The notes: generated by a model from the sequence alone, not told the origin. Shown: positions 52,294 through 61,782, numbered from the stretch's first letter. The stretch is 64,000 nt of DNA from Parabacteroides gordonii MS-1 = DSM 23371 (GCF_000969825.1 NZ_KQ033919.1:767958-831957); one strand, 5' to 3'. A program made the numbers and translations.

Positions 52294-55200
52294 TTAATTT
52301 GTTTTCCCGGCCGTTTCTTCAGCTTGCGCCTTGTTCTTCCGGGGATGGAAGAAGTTTTTTATTTTTGTTAAAAAGCCGCTTACTTCCTTCGCCACATCCT
52401 GTGTCTTTTTAGAAACTCCTACCGACTCGATCAGAGGGGGGCGCAGTATCTGCCATATATAATTAAAGGTGGAATGATACGGATCCCGCTCAACTGTCAG
52501 GTCCGATTGACGGGGTTTGTGCCCTCCTTTTTCCGGATGATCCGGGTTATCGTGCTTCAACACCAGGTTGGCCAGGCGCGACAAAAACTTATTATCGATC
52601 ACTTCACCATGCTTTTCCTTGAATATCTCCGCTTTCAGATCCCTGTAAAGAAACAACATATCGACTTTCGCCCCTTTGCTCGAAGCCTCCGTACTGAATG
52701 TAAAATCATCCAGCCGGCCACTTTCCACTTTGGCAAAGGCAAGCGGGGTGATCAGTTCATTTAAGGCTGTCAGGTCGAAATCTTTCATGTGGGCATTCAG
52801 GATAAAACGGTCGTTCAGCGAGTCGACCGGTAATAGCCAGGTAGCGGTAAAGTATCCTTTGCCCATCAATTTGCCGTTTGCATCCAGGCGGATATACTGA
52901 TTCGGACGGGTAACGATATTCGTAAATCCGGAGAACTTCCCATTCATCTCCGTAAAGAATAGTTTTCCCGGCTCTATCCCTTTCCGGGCCAGTTCTTCGT
53001 AAACGACGGAAAAGTTATTGACATCCAGGCTATCGATCGCCAACTTAACCGGTGCTTTCTGTAAACCGGAATAGATCATCGGTACAATACGCCTAGGGAC
53101 AATGATTTGCTGATTTTTAAAATTCTGCAGGACGGCATCGTCCACCTGTACCTTTCTTACCCTGATTACTTTCTCCGCAATCCAGGCAGGCAGATCGATT
53201 CCCGACAGACTCAGACGTCCCGCCCGGACATCAAACCAATCCTTATGCTCCGGCTGGAGATAAGCAAACTCCTTTTTGGGATATTTGGAAAGCAGACGGA
53301 TATCAGCGAGGTCGAGGTCGGTGTTATCCAGGTTTATTTTTCCGATATGTAAGGTATAGAAACCATTATCCAGCGGGAAAGATAAATCCTTCGTATCGAA
53401 CCGGATTGTCTTTAGCTTAAACGAACGGCCTGCCGCGTTTACGTGTAACCCTTCCAGCAACAGACTGGCCGTATCGCTATTCAGCACGGCATTCGATACA
53501 TCCAGCTTTCCTAAAGACAGGTCAGGGGTAAAACGCCCCAATACTTCATATATATCTTTCAACTCCTTTGCAGCCGGTTGCTTTTTCTCCTTATCCGGCG
53601 CATTCTCCAATTGATAAGAAAACACAGGATCAGCCAGCAGAATATCTCCAACAGCCAAATGCAGACTATCCCATACGACCTTGCTGACTGCAAAATCTTT
53701 CAGACAGGCTTGAAAGAAAGTTCCGTCCTTTTTGATTATCCCGACATCCGGCGATTGTATATGAACTGTTCCCGTCTCCAGGCTTTGAGCAAGCTTTTCG
53801 GGTAAGCGGTTCATACCGGAAATTGAGATCAGGGGAGTTTCAAAGCGAACCTGCCAGTCTGAAGGCTTTTTCCATAACGAATCCTGAGGCAGTAATTTCA
53901 CATCCTGTAAACGAAGCACACCTTTCCTGGTTGAAAAGTCGCCTTTACCGACAATCAGGCGATACTCTTTTCCCGGTAAATAATTATCGAAATTCTTCAG
54001 GCTGAATCCAAAGTGGTCGCACTGAAAGAACAGTCCTTTACTTCGGTTCGTACTATCATCGATCAGGAAATCGGTTGCATCGAAATTAAAATCCTTCAAC
54101 CTGTAAACGACGGGATCAGGAACGCTCCTATCATTCAACGTCACAAAGGCATGGTTCAAACGGATCTTTTTGATGGATAAATACTGAAGCAACGGATTCA
54201 ATATCCCTTCAATATCCCCCCGGGTATCGACCGGAACCTTCAGTTCTTTATTTTTCCGGCTATAAGAAGGTGCTTTATTATAACGGATGACAGGACGGTC
54301 TATCTTAAACAGGTCGGCACTGATCCCTTTATCATACAGTAAACCTTTCAGGACGATCGTATCGATGCTTCCCGACATATAGTCGTTCCGCGACCGCACC
54401 GAGAGGGGTTTCAGACGGATGTTCTCGATACTGAAATCACCCGTTTCCGTGTTCAATGCCATACGCTCCACGTCCAGGCGATGGTTACGGGCTGTCATCA
54501 TCCCACTGATCCCGGTCGCTTCAAAAGCGAAACTGGTTGAATACCACAGACCATGCTTCACCTCCGAAACGGAATCCACCCGGAAGTCATTCGCCTGGAA
54601 ATTAAAGTTATCCAGTTTATATACCTCCACCGAATCTTTCACCGCCTGCGAATAAGCTACTTTTGCATCCCGGATGCCGATAGATTGAATAGAGACGCTA
54701 TGCAACACGGGCGATATGATATCGTAAAGAGACAAGGCCTGTACCAACGAGTCGGCATCCACTTTCACCAAAGTGTCAGCCACGGTATCTTTTGACGCCG
54801 TATTTCCTGCTAGGTTAAAGACCTGTATGTCTGACGATGAGATTTCGAACGAACGGGCAGTAAGATAATTCAAAGCCTCTTCCCGTTTAAACTGTATGCC
54901 ATTCACCTCAACGGTTTTAACCAGTGCGTCGACATAGCTGTCCGGTTTCTGGTTTTTCTCCGCCCACAACTTCTCCTGCGGGATCAGATTGATCTTTTCT
55001 ATATAGATTATCGAATCCTGCGTGCTCAGTTTGATGCTGTCGGTTTCCAGTACGAAGTCGTTATTGGCCAGCAGCGTCTGCGGTTGGTGAGTGACAAATT
55101 CAAAGTTATCGCAATAAAGCAATTTACCGCTTCGCGAAGAGTTCTCATCCAATATAAAACCATACGCCCGGAAACTGACATCGGCCAAAGCATAGACGAT

Positions 55201-55764
55201 CGGTGTCGCCGGATTCTCCACCGTGTAAGAGACACTGGCATCTTCCAGGTTCAGTGTCCGCACGCTCAATACATTTATATAGGGTGAGATCACTTCATAC
55301 AAAGATTTAGTGCTGACATTCCTCACCTTCTTCTCTGTCCGGTCGGAGTTGTACGAATCAAAGATCTCTATCTTCGGATCTTTTATTTCGAAAGAATTAA
55401 AATGCAGTTTCTTATAACTCCAGCGCCATGTCAGGTTCACCCCTTTAAAATCGATCACACCGACTTCGGCCTTCACGTATGTCCGAGGCAAGCTATCGAT
55501 AGCCGCCCATTGCCGGAACACCGTTGTGTCGGGCACGAGCCTGATGCCTTTTATCTTCAACTCTCCCTTTACAAAACCGATAGACAGGTCGTCGAACGAG
55601 AGCGCATAAAAACCATCCGTAGCTTCCGCTGTCCGGCGGCTCAGTTCTTTTTTCAGATATCTTTCAAGACGGTTGCTCAGATACAGGTTCAAGACAGTAA
55701 GAGCCACGACCAGCAATCCTATTGCCGGGAAAATATACTTTGCTATTTTCTTCTTTTGCCCCAT
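52294..55764 (-). CDS. AsmA-like / DUF748-type periplasmic protein
   Basis: The 1156-residue protein has one N-terminal membrane anchor (IFPAIGLLVVALTVLNLYL). The rest is beta-rich with repeated blocks of similar pattern, for example LDNFNFQANDFRVDS and LKDFNFDATDFLIDD. Near the C-terminus, MKDFDLTALNELITPLAFAKV and GRLDDFTFSTEAS are typical of AsmA/DUF748. Such proteins bridge inner and outer membrane and probably carry lipids, as shown for TamB and YhdP; the role here is inferred. Confidence 0.75.
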   Translation of the reverse strand: MGQKKKIAKYIFPAIGLLVVALTVLNLYLSNRLERYLKKELSRRTAEATDGFYALSFDDLSIGFVKGELKIKGIRLVPDTTVFRQWAAIDSLPRTYVKAEVGVIDFKGVNLTWRWSYKKLHFNSFEIKDPKIEIFDSYNSDRTEKKVRNVSTKSLYEVISPYINVLSVRTLNLEDASVSYTVENPATPIVYALADVSFRAYGFILDENSSRSGKLLYCDNFEFVTHQPQTLLANNDFVLETDSIKLSTQDSIIYIEKINLIPQEKLWAEKNQKPDSYVDALVKTVEVNGIQFKREEALNYLTARSFEISSSDIQVFNLAGNTASKDTVADTLVKVDADSLVQALSLYDIISPVLHSVSIQSIGIRDAKVAYSQAVKDSVEVYKLDNFNFQANDFRVDSVSEVKHGLWYSTSFAFEATGISGMMTARNHRLDVERMALNTETGDFSIENIRLKPLSVRSRNDYMSGSIDTIVLKGLLYDKGISADLFKIDRPVIRYNKAPSYSRKNKELKVPVDTRGDIEGILNPLLQYLSIKKIRLNHAFVTLNDRSVPDPVVYRLKDFNFDATDFLIDDSTNRSKGLFFQCDHFGFSLKNFDNYLPGKEYRLIVGKGDFSTRKGVLRLQDVKLLPQDSLWKKPSDWQVRFETPLISISGMNRLPEKLAQSLETGTVHIQSPDVGIIKKDGTFFQACLKDFAVSKVVWDSLHLAVGDILLADPVFSYQLENAPDKEKKQPAAKELKDIYEVLGRFTPDLSLGKLDVSNAVLNSDTASLLLEGLHVNAAGRSFKLKTIRFDTKDLSFPLDNGFYTLHIGKINLDNTDLDLADIRLLSKYPKKEFAYLQPEHKDWFDVRAGRLSLSGIDLPAWIAEKVIRVRKVQVDDAVLQNFKNQQIIVPRRIVPMIYSGLQKAPVKLAIDSLDVNNFSVVYEELARKGIEPGKLFFTEMNGKFSGFTNIVTRPNQYIRLDANGKLMGKGYFTATWLLPVDSLNDRFILNAHMKDFDLTALNELITPLAFAKVESGRLDDFTFSTEASSKGAKVDMLFLYRDLKAEIFKEKHGEVIDNKFLSRLANLVLKHDNPDHPEKGGHKPRQSDLTVERDPYHSTFNYIWQILRPPLIESVGVSKKTQDVAKEVSGFLTKIKNFFHPRKNKAQAEETAGKTN

Positions 55765-56069
55765 ATCTTATTATAAATGTAATCCGCAAGGCAGATACTC
55801 TATAATTTAAAACAAGATAACAGATATTATGTTTTAATTTTTTTGATCCGGCACTTCATTGCAGTATCATATATTGTGATACTGCATTCTCATATATTAT
55901 GACATTCCAGTATCATAATATATGGCACAACGTTGGCACAATATATGATAATAAGGTGAAATATATTATTGACTTTACCTGAAATAGGTTTACAAATTAA
56001 TTACTTCAATACTAAAAAACTTGTCAAAATAAGTTTATTCATACTGATACTCTTTACAGTAGCTAACCG
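55765..56069. other. Intergenic region upstream of the AsmA-like gene
   Basis: This 305-base AT-rich gap should contain the promoter of the AsmA-like gene; no perfect TAnnTTTG box was found. Its main feature is the 23-bp periodic repeat at 55867-55948. It ends at the left end of the IS3 element. Confidence 0.4.
55867..55948. repeat. Four palindromic cores TCATATATTGTGA-type at 23-bp period
   Basis: Cores lie at 55867-55879 (TCATATATTGTGA), 55890-55902 (TCATATATTATGA), 55913-55925 (TCATAATATATGG) and 55936-55948 (GCACAATATATGA), with centres exactly 23 bp apart. The fourth is the first one inverted, apart from one end base. Confidence 0.8.
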
Positions 56070-56141
56070 TGTCTTACTAAAAAAGTTTACACGGTCAACA
56101 ATGGACAATCCGGAGCCTCTTTCTTTCCGGGTCTTGCAAAG

Positions 56142-57008
56142 TTATACATAATCCTGATTCATAGCCTCTTTAGGTGTATAAACTTTGTTTTTCCAGTACT
56201 TTTTCAATACCCCTGTGCCCTGGTGGGCTTTCTCGGGAGTAAGCATATTGTTACTCATATGAGGACGCTTGGTATTATAGAAATCAATGATTTGACACAT
56301 TTTCTTTTCTATCTCTTCCAGCTTCTCAAACACCCCCATCTTGTAAAGCCACTCCTGTTTGATTATTCCATTAACCCGCTCGGCTACAGCATTGTCTGTT
56401 GGCTTGTAATCCTCTGTCATACTGATAGCTATATGATGGTCAGTCAATGTCTGCACATATAAGTCACAGCAATACTGGACGCCTCTGTCCGAATGATGAA
56501 TCAGTCCTGACAGAGGTTCACTACCAACCTGTTTTATGGCCTGATTTAAAGCACTTAACGTATAAACGGCATGAAGCCCGGGAGCCATGCACCAACCAAT
56601 TATTTTATGAGAATAAGCATCAGTTATCAGATGCAGATAGCAAACCGTATCTTTTAATGGTATGTAGGTTATGTCGCTTACCCACAATTGATTACGCGCA
56701 TCCGGTGTGAAGCCTTTTATCAGGTTCTTATGCTTGCGATACCGATGATTGGAGTTTGTTGTCCGACGTCCTTTGGAAGGCTTGAGCATCAGCTTTTTAC
56801 GCCGTAGAAGCTTGTAAAAAGAATCACGTCCCATCATTTGATCACGCCCATAGAGATCACAAAGGATTAGATACAGTTTAAAAGCACCTATGCCGGGATC
56901 TTCCATTCGATATTCCTTTACAGCCGAACAAATCATGTTCTCCACGATCTCTTGGCCAGCATGTTCTTTCTTGTACTGATAGTAGGCTTGCCTACTATTA
57001 CCAAACAA
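56142..57008 (-). CDS. IS3-family transposase OrfB (DDE catalytic part)
   Basis: The listed 288 residues start at a TTG, but the frame extends upstream to the slippery site, so OrfB is made as an OrfAB fusion. The catalytic core shows NQLWVSDITYIPLKD (first Asp), IHHSDRGVQYCCD (second Asp) and NAVAERVNGIIKQEW (Glu), all three of the DDE triad. FGNSRQAYYQYKKEHAG is the typical N-terminal part of OrfB. The transposase appears intact. Confidence 0.9.
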   Translation of the reverse strand: MFGNSRQAYYQYKKEHAGQEIVENMICSAVKEYRMEDPGIGAFKLYLILCDLYGRDQMMGRDSFYKLLRRKKLMLKPSKGRRTTNSNHRYRKHKNLIKGFTPDARNQLWVSDITYIPLKDTVCYLHLITDAYSHKIIGWCMAPGLHAVYTLSALNQAIKQVGSEPLSGLIHHSDRGVQYCCDLYVQTLTDHHIAISMTEDYKPTDNAVAERVNGIIKQEWLYKMGVFEKLEEIEKKMCQIIDFYNTKRPHMSNNMLTPEKAHQGTGVLKKYWKNKVYTPKEAMNQDYV

Positions 57009-57058
57009 TCCGCAAAGAGTTTCAACACTTTCTTGCTGATACTCTTCACGCAGGAGAG

Positions 57059-57442
57059 TTACTGTTTGGCACCAGGCTTTTTTCTGATGCTTATGCCCTC
57101 ATTCTTCTCTGCTACATCAATGAGGAGCTCCAAGCCGCGAGCCCGGAGATTGGCATACCACAGAGCCTTTTCAAGCTCTGCTATACGTTGATTTAACGCC
57201 TTTTCGGACCGGGGATTTGATCGGTCTTCAATCTTTGCCATATGCTTGCTTATTACTTCTTCTGACAAAGATAACTCTTTGCCATCAATAGGATAGCGTT
57301 GCAGCCAGGATAAAAGCACACGGGTACAGCTTAGACCATACTTCAATGTTATTGAACGAACACTGCTGCCACTGGCATAGTAGTCTGTTAGAACCTCTAA
57401 TTTGAAACTTTCTTCATAATGACATTTCTTACGCTTTTGCAT
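57059..57442 (-). CDS. IS3-family OrfA with programmed -1 frameshift site
   Basis: This 127-residue protein has a helix-turn-helix (SSVRSITLKYGLSCTRVLLS) and a leucine-zipper-like coil (EKALNQRIAELEKALWYANL). Near its end the minus strand carries A_AAA_AAG in the reading frame (plus-strand 57077-57083). A -1 shift there leads into the frame of OrfB (WCQTVTLLREEYQQ), producing the OrfAB transposase as known for IS3. Confidence 0.88.
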   Translation of the reverse strand: MQKRKKCHYEESFKLEVLTDYYASGSSVRSITLKYGLSCTRVLLSWLQRYPIDGKELSLSEEVISKHMAKIEDRSNPRSEKALNQRIAELEKALWYANLRARGLELLIDVAEKNEGISIRKKPGAKQ

Positions 57443-57538
57443 TTTTTTACACTTTATGGTTACACTGGGTGTAAACCCTATTCAGTATAAGACATTATGA
57501 TAATGAGACAAGGACAGACAAAAGAGATCAGAACGGTA

Positions 57539-58183
57539 TTACCTCGAAATACCGGAGCCGGAAGGTAAGCTGTAAACAAAGACAAAATCAGGGCGCACCT
57601 CATAGCTTAAGGTGTAGGACTGGGTATCTCCGGTACGGGTTTCATAGGCTTTGATTTGTCTGGAGTCCGCATAAGTAAAAGGTTCGATATGCAGATGTTC
57701 GATAAAGTCGACGTCTTGCTGCCGGATCATCTTGAACAGGGCTTCCTTGGCGCACCAGTAGACGAGCAGGTGCTTCACTGCATTATCCGGGTCGACGGAA
57801 GCATCTTCTTCGGGAGACATGAAGCGGCTGCGTATCTTCAATATCCGGGTAGAATAATACTCGATATCGATACCTGCCGCCGGTTGCTCCTGCAATAAAA
57901 CTGCGGCATAACCATTGGTATGGGAAATGCTCAGATGGTAAGCGGAGTCCGGTAAATAGGGCGCACCGTCTTCGTGATAAGCGATCAGTAATTCCGATCC
58001 TGATAGTTCTTTCAGCAGCACACGGCTGGCTAACCATTCCTGGCGCCGCTTCTCCGTTTTTATATTCTGAAGGAAAGGCAGATACTCCGACCGGAGAGCG
58101 AGCATAGATAACAGTTCGTCCGAAGTCTCCTCGATCTTCCAGACTCCAAACAAGGGGCGCGTATGTTTAAAAAGGACAGGCAT
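57539..58183 (-). CDS. 4'-phosphopantetheinyl transferase
   Basis: The 214-residue protein has the Sfp signature: HLSISHTNGYAAVLL, AAGIDIEYYSTRILKI (metal-binding Asp and Glu) and YWCAKEALFKMIRQQ. It attaches phosphopantetheine to carrier proteins. It starts in a TAATG overlap with the gldD stop and forms the last gene of the gldE-gldD-sfp block, which is conserved in Bacteroidetes. Confidence 0.88.
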   Translation of the reverse strand: MPVLFKHTRPLFGVWKIEETSDELLSMLALRSEYLPFLQNIKTEKRRQEWLASRVLLKELSGSELLIAYHEDGAPYLPDSAYHLSISHTNGYAAVLLQEQPAAGIDIEYYSTRILKIRSRFMSPEEDASVDPDNAVKHLLVYWCAKEALFKMIRQQDVDFIEHLHIEPFTYADSRQIKAYETRTGDTQSYTLSYEVRPDFVFVYSLPSGSGISR

Positions 58184-58758
58184 TACTTCTTCCAGCTAAA
58201 GGATTGTATCAACTCGATGATATCCTGCCGCAAATAGTCGGTCAGAGGAGCCAGCGAATCCGCATTCGGAACGCAGTCGTAATACAAAGCGCCACGGAAG
58301 AAGTTTGAAACACTGTCCGTCAACATGAACTGCACGGGGGAAGCCGACTCTCCATCGAGCAGGAACAAAGAGCCATATACCTGTTCTTCGGGATTGCTAT
58401 ACCCTTGCTCCTTCACCGCATTGGCCTGTTTGGCCTGCCGGGAAACCAGCGAACGGGATTCGACCGCTGCTGTCTGTAATGTGCTCCGGGTTACAGGCAG
58501 GTAGCTGCAATACACCTTCACACCCAACGAGGGATAAGACAGGTTGATCCATCCTTCGGGACTTCCCACCGGGGGAAGTTCAACCGTAACCAACTGGGAT
58601 ACATTAAAGGTATAAGGCAAACTGTCCAGAGGCAATGCCTGATAACGGGCCTTCGGCGGCTCGATACGGAAGTAGCCGCGCGGTTTCGGTGTATATTCCG
58701 TACAGGAGATACACAAAAAGATAAACAGGGAAACCAGGATTGCCGGAACAGACTTCAT
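58183..58758 (-). CDS. gldD: Gliding motility lipoprotein GldD
   Basis: I start at the ATG at 58758, which overlaps the gldE stop in TGATG, giving 191 residues; a GTG one codon earlier is possible. The lipobox is LCISC, and KPRGYFRIEPPKARYQAL and EGWINLSYPSLGVKVYCSYL are typical of GldD. It is needed for gliding in flavobacteria and for T9SS-related functions; in a non-gliding gut species its role is unknown. Confidence 0.88.
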   Translation of the reverse strand: MKSVPAILVSLFIFLCISCTEYTPKPRGYFRIEPPKARYQALPLDSLPYTFNVSQLVTVELPPVGSPEGWINLSYPSLGVKVYCSYLPVTRSTLQTAAVESRSLVSRQAKQANAVKEQGYSNPEEQVYGSLFLLDGESASPVQFMLTDSVSNFFRGALYYDCVPNADSLAPLTDYLRQDIIELIQSFSWKK

Positions 58759-60092
58759 CACTCCTCTCCTTTCCCTCCTTCCGGGATGCGATTGAATTTA
58801 ACTTTCAAGATACGGCGGTTATCCATTTCCAGTATCTGGAAACGATAATCATTGTAGTCGATAATCTCCCTGCGACGCGGGAAATCACCCTTTATCTCCA
58901 ATAGAAGGCCGGCCAGCGTTTCCACATCTTCCGTCAGTTTTCCGAACTCGGACGGATCGGCATTGATCACACGGAAAAAGTCTGTCAGCAAGATCTTGGC
59001 TTCGAAGATCAGGCTGCCATCCGCCAGACGGATGAATTGCTTTTCGTCTTCATCATACTCGTCGGATATCTCCCCGACAATCTCTTCGAGAATATCTTCC
59101 ATCGTAACAATACCGGAAGTGCCGCCAAACTCATCGACCACGATTGCCATGTGTATCTTGTTTGTCCGGAACTCTTCCAGCAGGTCGTCGATCTTCTTCG
59201 TCTCAGGCACAAAATAGGCCGGACGGATCAGGCTTTGCCAACGGAATGTATCTGGCTTTTCGATATAGGGCAACAAGTCTTTTATATAAAGGATTCCTTT
59301 GATATTGTCTTCCGAATCGGCATACACTGGAATACGCGAATAACCGGAAGTAATAACGAAATCGATCACATTACGGAAACTTGTCTTTATCTCGATATCT
59401 TCCATATCCAGACGGGGAGTCATGATCTCGTCTGCCGTCTTATTATAGAATTTGATGATCTCGGCCAACATCTCTTTCTCCTCCGGTATTCCGGTAGAAG
59501 TCAGTTCGAGCGCTTTGGAGAGTTCATCGACGGAAAGATCGTATTTCTTCTTGACCAGTGCCTTATTGATAACAGAGGTGGAAGTCACCAGCACCTTCGA
59601 CAGCGGCCGGCAGATACGCTCGACCATATTCAATACGGAAGCCGAACGGCGAACGAAACGAAGGGAGTTCTTTTGTGCGTAGATCTTAGGCATGATCTCG
59701 CCGAAAAGTAAAAGTAAAAAGGTCAGTATGATCGTTTCCAGCACGAAACCTAAAGCAGGCACCGCCGAGAAGTTGATCAGGGCATTGATACCGTAGGTAC
59801 AAAGCATAACGACAGCGACATTCACAAAATTGTTTGCGATCAGGATAGCCGCAAGCAGATATTCGGAACGATCCAGTAGTTGTCTGATAAGTGGATCTGA
59901 AGGAGAATTCTCTTCCCGGATGTCGTTAATGTCACCCGGGGTAAGAGAAAAAAATGCCACTTCTGATGCCGACACGAAGCCGGACACTAACAGCAGTATA
60001 CAAGCGAGGCTTAATGCTATAACAGGGCCTGCTGTAAGCGCCTGTATAGTAACCTGGTCAAATAAGCCCGATAAATAATAGTCTGAGTCCAA
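58758..60092 (-). CDS. gldE: Gliding motility-associated protein GldE (CNNM/CBS/CorC type)
   Basis: The 444-residue protein has four hydrophobic segments in its first 160 residues (DUF21/CNNM), with GFVSASEVAFFSLTPGD. Two CBS domains follow (IMTPRLDMEDIEI, GILYIKDLLPYIEK; VVDEFGGTSGIVTMEDIL), then the CorC/HlyC domain (LADGSLIFEAKILL). Related proteins bind or export divalent cations. It lies upstream of gldD. Confidence 0.88.
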   Translation of the reverse strand: MDSDYYLSGLFDQVTIQALTAGPVIALSLACILLLVSGFVSASEVAFFSLTPGDINDIREENSPSDPLIRQLLDRSEYLLAAILIANNFVNVAVVMLCTYGINALINFSAVPALGFVLETIILTFLLLLFGEIMPKIYAQKNSLRFVRRSASVLNMVERICRPLSKVLVTSTSVINKALVKKKYDLSVDELSKALELTSTGIPEEKEMLAEIIKFYNKTADEIMTPRLDMEDIEIKTSFRNVIDFVITSGYSRIPVYADSEDNIKGILYIKDLLPYIEKPDTFRWQSLIRPAYFVPETKKIDDLLEEFRTNKIHMAIVVDEFGGTSGIVTMEDILEEIVGEISDEYDEDEKQFIRLADGSLIFEAKILLTDFFRVINADPSEFGKLTEDVETLAGLLLEIKGDFPRRREIIDYNDYRFQILEMDNRRILKVKFNRIPEGGKGEE

Positions 60093-60117
60093 GGGGAACC
60101 GTATTAGTTAAACAATA

Positions 60118-60597
60118 TCAGAACGGGAGATCATCCGCACTGTTTGAATCCGAAGAAATATCCGGCTGTTGCGAAACCGGTTGCTGATAAGATGTAGCCT
60201 GTTGCTGTCCACCCTGCTGGAAACTTGTTCCGGTATTGGCAGACGCTCCGTCAGCCGGTCTTGTTCCGGTATTATAAAATTCGATGCGGTCTGCATGAAT
60301 TTCAGTAACATAGCGTTTCACACCGCTTTGATCGTCGTAGCTACGGGTACGGATCTTTCCTTCCACATAGACACCCGAGCCTTTCTTCACCCATTTCTCG
60401 ACAAAGGCTACCTGATCGCGGCGCACCACAATATTGTGCCATTCTGTCCTTTCAGGTACAACCGTACCGTTTGCAAGTGTGTAACCTCTTTCCGAAGTTG
60501 CCAAAGGGAAGTTTGCAACAGCTGCACCGCTGTCGAAATAACGTACGTCGGGATCTTTACCCACGTTACCGATCAAAATGACTTTATTCAATGACAT
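60118..60597 (-). CDS. ssb: Single-stranded DNA-binding protein
   Basis: The 159-residue protein has an OB fold (MSLNKVILIGNVGKDPDVRY; WVKKGSGVYVEGKIRTRSY), a glutamine-rich linker and the acidic tip DDLPF that recruits repair proteins. It is between mutY and gldE. Confidence 0.95.
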   Translation of the reverse strand: MSLNKVILIGNVGKDPDVRYFDSGAAVANFPLATSERGYTLANGTVVPERTEWHNIVVRRDQVAFVEKWVKKGSGVYVEGKIRTRSYDDQSGVKRYVTEIHADRIEFYNTGTRPADGASANTGTSFQQGGQQQATSYQQPVSQQPDISSDSNSADDLPF

Positions 60598-60640
60598 AGT
60601 AATAATTCTTTTAATATCTTACAAAGAAACATAAATTCGA

Positions 60641-61726
60641 TCATTCTGACAAGTTTCCATTTAATTTCTCCAAATAAATATGTACAAGACGGGGAACGGC
60701 ATATCGTTCGATATCTTTATACGGAACAGCCAGATACGAATTTAAAGCGTCACTGATTTTCTCTATCTCTACCCGGTAAAAAGCGGTATGCAATACCTGA
60801 TGGGACAGCACATGTTTTATTTCCGGTATATCGACCGAAACATTTAGCTTCCCGGCACCGTCGAACAAATGCCGGAAAGCATCCGTTTCCTGCAAAGCGG
60901 CAAAATCGGCCGGTTGTTCGGTCTCGATGAGCGGAAATTCGTAAAGGCCTTCCCATATATCTTTTTTCCCCCGGCGTGAAAGCCACGTCTGCCCCTTATA
61001 TATTATGTATAGATAATGAAAATACCGGGGACGCGTTTTTGTCTTATTCTGTTTCACCGGAAAGCTTTGTACAGTATGAGATGCATACGCCATACAACAT
61101 TCCTTCAACGGGCAGGCTTCACAGTCCGGATTCTGAGGGACGCATTGCAAGGCTCCAAACTCCATGACCGCCTGATTATGGGCTCCGGCCTTTTCCGGAT
61201 TCATCACGATCCCGGCCAATTCAGTGAACTGCTTCTTCCCGCTTGTCGTATCGATAGGCGTATCGACCGCATACAAACGGGATAACACCCGGAAGACATT
61301 CCCATCGACAACCGGATAAGGTTTATTCCAGACAAAAGAGACAATGGCAGCCGCCGTATATTCTCCGATCCCCTTCAAAGACAGAACATCTTTGTATTCG
61401 GAAGGGAAAACACCTCCGAACTTATCCATAATACTTTTAGCCGCCGCATGCAGATTCCGGGCACGGCTGTAATAACCTAATCCCTGCCAATATTTTAGTA
61501 CTTCGTCTTCCTCGGCCGAAGCCAAAGAGGCCACATCCGGGAAACGTTCGGTGAAACGATAGAAATAATCCATTCCCTGAGCGACACGGGTCTGCTGAAG
61601 AATAATTTCCGATATCCAGATAATGTAGGGGTCGGACGACTCCCTCCAGGGTAAAGCCCTTTTATTCGTTTTATACCAGTCTAACAGCATATTGCTGGTT
61701 TTCAGTTCCTTTTTCAAATGCGACAT
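60641..61726 (-). CDS. mutY: A/G-specific adenine glycosylase
   Basis: I start at 61726 (MSHLKKELKTSNMLLD), giving 361 residues. The HhH-GPD core has SEIILQQTRVAQG and LKGIGEYTAAAIVSF with VVDGNVFRVLSR (catalytic Asp). The Fe-S cluster ligands are in CVPQNPDCEACPLKECC. The C-terminal NUDIX-like domain follows. It removes adenine opposite 8-oxoguanine. The -7 box TATGTTTG at 61775-61782 lies upstream. Confidence 0.92.
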   Translation of the reverse strand: MSHLKKELKTSNMLLDWYKTNKRALPWRESSDPYIIWISEIILQQTRVAQGMDYFYRFTERFPDVASLASAEEDEVLKYWQGLGYYSRARNLHAAAKSIMDKFGGVFPSEYKDVLSLKGIGEYTAAAIVSFVWNKPYPVVDGNVFRVLSRLYAVDTPIDTTSGKKQFTELAGIVMNPEKAGAHNQAVMEFGALQCVPQNPDCEACPLKECCMAYASHTVQSFPVKQNKTKTRPRYFHYLYIIYKGQTWLSRRGKKDIWEGLYEFPLIETEQPADFAALQETDAFRHLFDGAGKLNVSVDIPEIKHVLSHQVLHTAFYRVEIEKISDALNSYLAVPYKDIERYAVPRLVHIYLEKLNGNLSE

Positions 61727-61774
61727 ATTTGTCCTCTTTTCGTACATTTCAAACTCCCAACTCGTTGATTAATG

Positions 61775-61782
61775 CAAACATA
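61775..61782 (-). promoter_or_regulatory. -7 box (TATGTTTG) for mutY
   Basis: A perfect TAnnTTTG match on the minus strand, about 50 bases before the mutY start codon. It is divergent from the hup promoter. Confidence 0.5.

Larger units (their letters stand above)
56070..57494 (-). mobile_element. IS3-family insertion sequence
   Basis: The element is about 1,425 bp. Its ends, TGTCTTACTAAAAAAGTTTACAC on the left and TGTCTTATACTGAATAGGG then TTTACAC on the right (minus strand), form imperfect inverted repeats that begin TGTCTTA. It carries orfA and orfB in the arrangement typical of IS3. No clear target duplication flanks it (ACCG versus TTAT), so it may be old, or recombined, or the ends may be off by a few bases. 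It lies 45 bases past the sfp stop codon. Confidence 0.8.

Noticed and set aside
59037-59711. Plus-strand ORF opposite gldE
   Set aside because: It lies opposite CBS/CorC motifs and has no support of its own.
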